Source of the DNA: Gammaproteobacteria bacterium
GTDB taxonomy: Bacteria > Pseudomonadota > Gammaproteobacteria > Eutrophobiales > Eutrophobiaceae
Assembly (NCBI GenBank): GCA_022826885.1
Contig: JAJDUB010000062.1
Span: 1 to 35,689 of the forward strand
Length of the DNA stretch: 35,689 nt
Direction of reading: 5' to 3'
The notes beneath the pieces are model-generated. The model worked only from the letters and a program-made list of their open reading frames with translations, had not been told where the DNA came from and made no database searches. Both the position numbers and the translations under genes were made by a program. Below are positions 32,654 through 35,689 of the stretch, in pieces; position 1 is the first letter of the stretch, and each line of letters begins with the position of its first letter.

Positions 32654-33862
32654 TTACTTAACCGTGGCGCGCTGTGCGCCATAAGGCAGTTCCTGGATGC
32701 CCCTGTTGGTGTTGGAGCAGAGTATGCGCCAGGCCGTAATCAGCACGTCAGGCCCGAATAACCGCTCCCTGTGCCAGCCGTCCTCGACGGAATAGAACTC
32801 ATCCATGGCCTCGCGGGCGAACATGTCCTCGTTATTGAATTTTTGCGGGACGAAATCGCGCCAGAGATATTTCATCTCGTCAAAAAACCCCTTTTTTTCC
32901 TGTTCGGTCCTGACTTTTGAACCCCAGCTTATCATGTACCTGTGGGTCCTTTCCGTGACCGGCACGTACCATTCGAAATGAACGATATGGGGCGCGGGGA
33001 AGGGATCCACGCGCAAAACACCCGGCATCCAGATCCCGACTTCCGGGATCATGCCCTGCATTACTCCCGGCTCATCGGGCAGGTATCGGGCGGAGATGGT
33101 TCTGCCTGACGCTACCTCCACCTGCCACAGGGGGGTGCCCGCTCCCCGTATCAGTCTCACGCCGCAGGGACCGTTGTTTTCCCGTTCCCCGTTGACCACG
33201 TCCATGCCCCGGTCCTCACCCAGTCCTGTGTCGCCAAGCACCGTCGGCACCTTGAAGCCGCGCACCAGCGGGGAGTTCCGGTGCATATAGGCATGGGCCG
33301 GGTCAAAGCCGTTTTCTGCGCCAAGCCGCCAGTTACAGTTGACTTCCCTGGCCCAGCCTTCGGGATACATCACCAGGTCTTCATCCAGGAATCCGGGAGG
33401 AACGTCTGCTTCAAGCGCCGGCGGCTCCCCGTCGCCGATGAATACGAATACCAGCCCATGGGTTTCCTTAACCGGATAGGTCTTTATCCTGTGTCTGCCG
33501 ATAAGGGCGCTCTGCGGATCGGTGATGATATTGATGAGTTTGCCGCTCTTCAGGTCGTAAGTAAAACCGTGATACCAGCAGGTGATCGTCTCCCGCGTAT
33601 AACATTCCGGCCTTTTCGACAGCGGCACTCCCTTGTGGATGCATTGATCATGTATCGCATATACCTGTCCGTCAATCCGGCGAAACAGGATCCTTTCCCC
33701 AAGGATGACCATGCAGCGAAAATGCTCCACGGGTTCACCATTGCCGGAACTGGCGTCCGCTTCCTTGATCTCATGGCTAAAGAAAGCAGGATACCAGTGG
33801 TTGCGAAAGCCAAGTCCGGCGTCGAGATAGTCCTGCCAGGCCGATGGCTTGTTACCGGACAT
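32654..33862 (-). CDS. Rieske non-heme iron oxygenase, carbazole 1,9a-dioxygenase (CarAa)-like
   Basis: A 402-residue terminal oxygenase that adds O2 to an aromatic or heteroaromatic ring. The Rieske cluster ligands are C74 and H76 (CIHKG) and C95 and H98 (CWYHG). The mononuclear iron site is formed by H190 and H194 in ENGFDPAHAYMH plus a C-terminal acidic residue. Several segments match CarAa of carbazole degraders, from memory: LGFRNHWYP near the start, LPGVLRVDPFP in the middle, and FNNEDMFAREAMDEFY plus AWR near the end. CarAa needs a ferredoxin and reductase, and neither is adjacent. It follows the alpha/beta hydrolase by 5 bases in one operon. Carbazole itself is not implied; other polycyclic or N-heterocyclic rings are equally possible. 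Confidence 0.93.
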   Translation of the reverse strand: MSGNKPSAWQDYLDAGLGFRNHWYPAFFSHEIKEADASSGNGEPVEHFRCMVILGERILFRRIDGQVYAIHDQCIHKGVPLSKRPECYTRETITCWYHGFTYDLKSGKLINIITDPQSALIGRHRIKTYPVKETHGLVFVFIGDGEPPALEADVPPGFLDEDLVMYPEGWAREVNCNWRLGAENGFDPAHAYMHRNSPLVRGFKVPTVLGDTGLGEDRGMDVVNGERENNGPCGVRLIRGAGTPLWQVEVASGRTISARYLPDEPGVMQGMIPEVGIWMPGVLRVDPFPAPHIVHFEWYVPVTERTHRYMISWGSKVRTEQEKKGFFDEMKYLWRDFVPQKFNNEDMFAREAMDEFYSVEDGWHRERLFGPDVLITAWRILCSNTNRGIQELPYGAQRATVK

Positions 33863-33867
33863 GGGAT

Positions 33868-34584
33868 TTATGCAAGCTCCAGCAGTTCCCTGACGAACTG
33901 ATCCGTGGCAGATGCCATGGGCGCATGGTCCGCAGCAAAGGTAACGACCTTGTCACAAGGCATGGCCTGCACCATCATTCGCTGGTATTCGATGGGTATG
34001 GCCTTGTCTTCCAAAGCCTCGAAATAGACCCGGGGCACACGGCCGAAATTCTCCTCGCTCAGGCGCAACGGCGTGCCCAGGGGTTTGCGCGCCATGGGGC
34101 GCTGCAATCTTGCGGCCTTGTCCACGGCTGCCTGCGGCGAGGTGTTGTAAATGATGCCGGCGATATGCTCCTTCCTGAAGGTAACCACGCCGTCCCCGGA
34201 TACGTCACAATGGCTGATGACCGGTGACTGCATAGGCTGGTTGCTCCAGAAATGTTTGGGCGAACTTCCATCGGGCAACAGGAATGCTGCGACATAGACC
34301 AGCGCCTTGATGCTGTCGGGCCGGTACTCGGCGGCCTGTGATATGGATATCCCTCCAAGGCTGTGACCGGCCAGCACCACGGGCTCACTGTACCGGTCCA
34401 GGACTTCAATAACGCGATCGCAGTAACTGTCCAGGGTGATTTCCGATACAGGAGTTTGATCATTTCCCTGGCTGGGCAGATCGGGCGTAATGACTTCATG
34501 CCCGGCCATTGTCAAAGGCTCACGTACCGGGTCCCAGCTCCAACCACCGGAAAATGCGCCGTGAATTAATACGAATGTGGTCAC
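33868..34584 (-). CDS. Alpha/beta hydrolase, methyl esterase / hydroxynitrile lyase-like
   Basis: A 238-residue cytoplasmic hydrolase with no signal peptide. The start is a GTG at 34582-34584 with a perfect AGGAGG 6 bases upstream. VLIHGAFSGGWSW holds the oxyanion hole, the nucleophile is S75 in AGHSLGG (72-78), and the catalytic His is H220 in ADHAPM near the end. The fold variant with a small cap resembles plant methyl esterases, hydroxynitrile lyases and bacterial EstC-like esterases. It is the first gene of the operon with the CarAa-like oxygenase, so it may hydrolyse an ester or C-C product in the same pathway. A promoter candidate (34620-34649) lies just upstream. Confidence 0.88.
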   Translation of the reverse strand: MTTFVLIHGAFSGGWSWDPVREPLTMAGHEVITPDLPSQGNDQTPVSEITLDSYCDRVIEVLDRYSEPVVLAGHSLGGISISQAAEYRPDSIKALVYVAAFLLPDGSSPKHFWSNQPMQSPVISHCDVSGDGVVTFRKEHIAGIIYNTSPQAAVDKAARLQRPMARKPLGTPLRLSEENFGRVPRVYFEALEDKAIPIEYQRMMVQAMPCDKVVTFAADHAPMASATDQFVRELLELA

Positions 34585-34619
34585 TTACTCCCTCCTGTAA
34601 TCGATATTCGTCCGACCCG

Positions 34620-34649
34620 ATTATAATATGCGGCAGGAAAAAATGTCCC
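34620..34649 (-). promoter_or_regulatory. Candidate promoter for the hydrolase/Rieske oxygenase operon
   Basis: Minus-strand GGGACA (34649-34644), an 18-base spacer and a perfect TATAAT (34625-34620). The predicted start near 34613 precedes the GTG at 34584 by about 29 bases, leaving room for the AGGAGG. It lies between the stop of the metallopeptidase gene (34662) and the hydrolase start. Confidence 0.55.
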
Positions 34650-34661
34650 GGTATCGCCCCG

Positions 34662-35351
34662 TTAACGCCGTAAAAACGCGATCCAGCGGTAGAAATTCAG
34701 CAGGCTGGACAGGGATGCGGAAACATAGGTCAGCGCCGCCGCTGTCAGGATGCGGCGCGCCATGGGTTCTGCGCTGCGCGGCAGGTATTCCCCCTCAATC
34801 AACAACGGCAGCGCGCGGTTGAAACTTGCGTCCCACTCTACAGGCAATGTCACCAGGTGAAATATCACCGGCAGCAGCAGTATCAGGATACCGGAACCAA
34901 GCATCAGTGCTCCTGCCAGGGGTGACTTGATCAGTATGGTTACAAACGGGAAGCTCACCAGTATGATTGATGCCGTTTTTTCCGTATACGCGATATACTT
35001 GGCCAGTTTCCAGCGCAGGTAAAGAGGTTTGAAGCCGAACTGGTGCTGCAGGGCATGACCGACTTCATGTGCGGCAACCACCACCGAGGTCAGGGATTTG
35101 CGATCATATACGCCTGAAGACAGGCACACGGTCCTGTTTTCCGGATCGTAGTGATCGCCCCCGTGTTCCAGCGCCTCGACCTTGCAACCGGTCAGATTCA
35201 AATGTGTGATCAGGTGACGAGCGAGTTCTCCACCTGTTCCGGGCAATTCGTCCACTATGGCGTCATAGCGCTTGAAAACGTATTTCGTCCACAGGTGAGG
35301 ACCCAGGATTAACGCCAGCAATAAAATAAAACCTGCTATACCAATTAACAT
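34662..35351 (-). CDS. Membrane zinc metallopeptidase, YugP family
   Basis: A 229-residue membrane protease of the neutral zinc metallopeptidase 2 (YugP) family. I chose the ATG at 35349-35351, which gives a normal family length and an N-terminal membrane helix at once (IGIAGFILLLALIL). An earlier ATG at 35405 would overlap zapE and add 18 non-hydrophobic residues. The zinc motif HEVGH is at residues 95-99, preceded by VVVAA and followed by ALQHQ. Two further hydrophobic segments lie in the C-terminal half (about 115-135 and 140-160), with a probable third near the end. Its role in gammaproteobacteria is not established. It is divergent from zapE. Confidence 0.9.
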   Translation of the reverse strand: MLIGIAGFILLLALILGPHLWTKYVFKRYDAIVDELPGTGGELARHLITHLNLTGCKVEALEHGGDHYDPENRTVCLSSGVYDRKSLTSVVVAAHEVGHALQHQFGFKPLYLRWKLAKYIAYTEKTASIILVSFPFVTILIKSPLAGALMLGSGILILLLPVIFHLVTLPVEWDASFNRALPLLIEGEYLPRSAEPMARRILTAAALTYVSASLSSLLNFYRWIAFLRR

Positions 35352-35387
35352 AATCAGAAACCGGGAATTCTTAATTCTTGACTGACA

Positions 35388-35689
35388 ATGACTCCGGCAC
35401 AACATTACCAGTCTGATATGGACAAAGGCAGGCTCATGCCTGATCCGGAGCAGGCCGTTGTCATCAACCAGGTCCAGTTATTATACGACGATCTGGTAAG
35501 TGCAGGATCGGGCAACCGCATCAAGCGTTTATTCACGCGGTTATCGTTATCCCGGAGGAAGCAGGTCCCGGGTTTGTATCTCTGGGGCAGCGTCGGTAGC
35601 GGCAAGACATATATCGTGGACATGTTATACGACTGTCTTCCTGTTGAGCACAAGTTGCGCGTGCATTTTCACCGCTACATGCAGTGGGT
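35388..35689 (+). CDS. zapE: Cell division ATPase ZapE (AFG1-like), partial
   Basis: The first 100 residues of an AFG1/ZapE-type P-loop ATPase, cut off by the right edge. The ATG is at 35388-35390. The sequence PGLYLWGSVGSGKTYIVDMLYDCLP holds the Walker A motif (GSVGSGKT) and is followed by KLRVHFHRYMQW; both are hallmarks of ZapE. In E. coli ZapE acts at the division septum under stress and interacts with FtsZ. It is divergent from the YugP-like gene, with 36 bases between the two starts and no clear ribosome-binding site. Confidence 0.93.
   Translation, partial: MTPAQHYQSDMDKGRLMPDPEQAVVINQVQLLYDDLVSAGSGNRIKRLFTRLSLSRRKQVPGLYLWGSVGSGKTYIVDMLYDCLPVEHKLRVHFHRYMQW

Overview
The window looks like a chromosomal segment of a gammaproteobacterium, GC-rich by eye (not computed). 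The strongest taxonomic clue is the gene order hflX-hflK-hflC-DUF2065-hisZ-purA-(tRNA-Leu)-rnr-rlmB, followed by a YugP-type metallopeptidase and zapE. This is a conserved gammaproteobacterial neighbourhood, and hfq, the usual gene before hflX, is missing here. I cannot name a genus. No insertion sequence, phage gene, CRISPR array or replication origin was seen, and no stretch over 300 bases lacks a gene.

Left part (1-8.2 kb, minus strand): a tightly packed catabolic operon. In transcription order it encodes an NTF2/SnoaL-like protein, a fused HyuA-HyuB ATP-dependent hydantoinase/oxoprolinase, a luciferase-like flavin oxidoreductase, a second SnoaL-like protein, a [2Fe-2S] subunit, and a molybdopterin subunit of a xanthine-dehydrogenase-family hydroxylase that runs off the left edge. 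A divergent AraC-family regulator (8.3-9.4 kb) probably controls it. Mo-hydroxylation plus ATP-driven cyclic amide opening suggests breakdown of an N-heterocycle or lactam. This is inference; the substrate is not readable from the sequence.

Middle part (9.4-21.8 kb): a minus-strand transport operon encodes an AGCS-type amino acid:cation symporter and two tandem 441-residue NRAMP-fold paralogs that lack the usual metal-binding motifs. A small exported Spy-like protein, an apparently periplasmic amidohydrolase and an ACS-type MFS transporter follow. Then comes a second molybdenum hydroxylase operon (minus strand): a secreted alpha/beta hydrolase, a single-chain fusion of the [2Fe-2S] and molybdopterin subunits, and an FAD subunit, each overlapping the next by 4 nt. 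Two related imperfect palindromes (9.36 and 17.24 kb) sit exactly between convergent gene pairs.

Right part (22-35.7 kb): the housekeeping block. hflX has no ATG, GTG, TTG or CTG at its expected start and probably begins at ATT behind a strong ribosome-binding site. A REP-like perfect-arm hairpin lies between hflX and hflK. A tRNA-Leu(CAG) with its own promoter lies antisense between purA and rnr. Between rlmB and the yugP/zapE pair sits a small accessory group: a double CDGSH iron-sulfur protein, an HsaA-like flavin monooxygenase, a Rieske oxygenase closely resembling carbazole dioxygenase CarAa, and an alpha/beta hydrolase. No dedicated reductase is visible for the oxygenases.

Overall the window joins a conserved RNA, ribosome and protein quality-control block to several oxidative and hydrolytic catabolic loci with their transporters and regulator.
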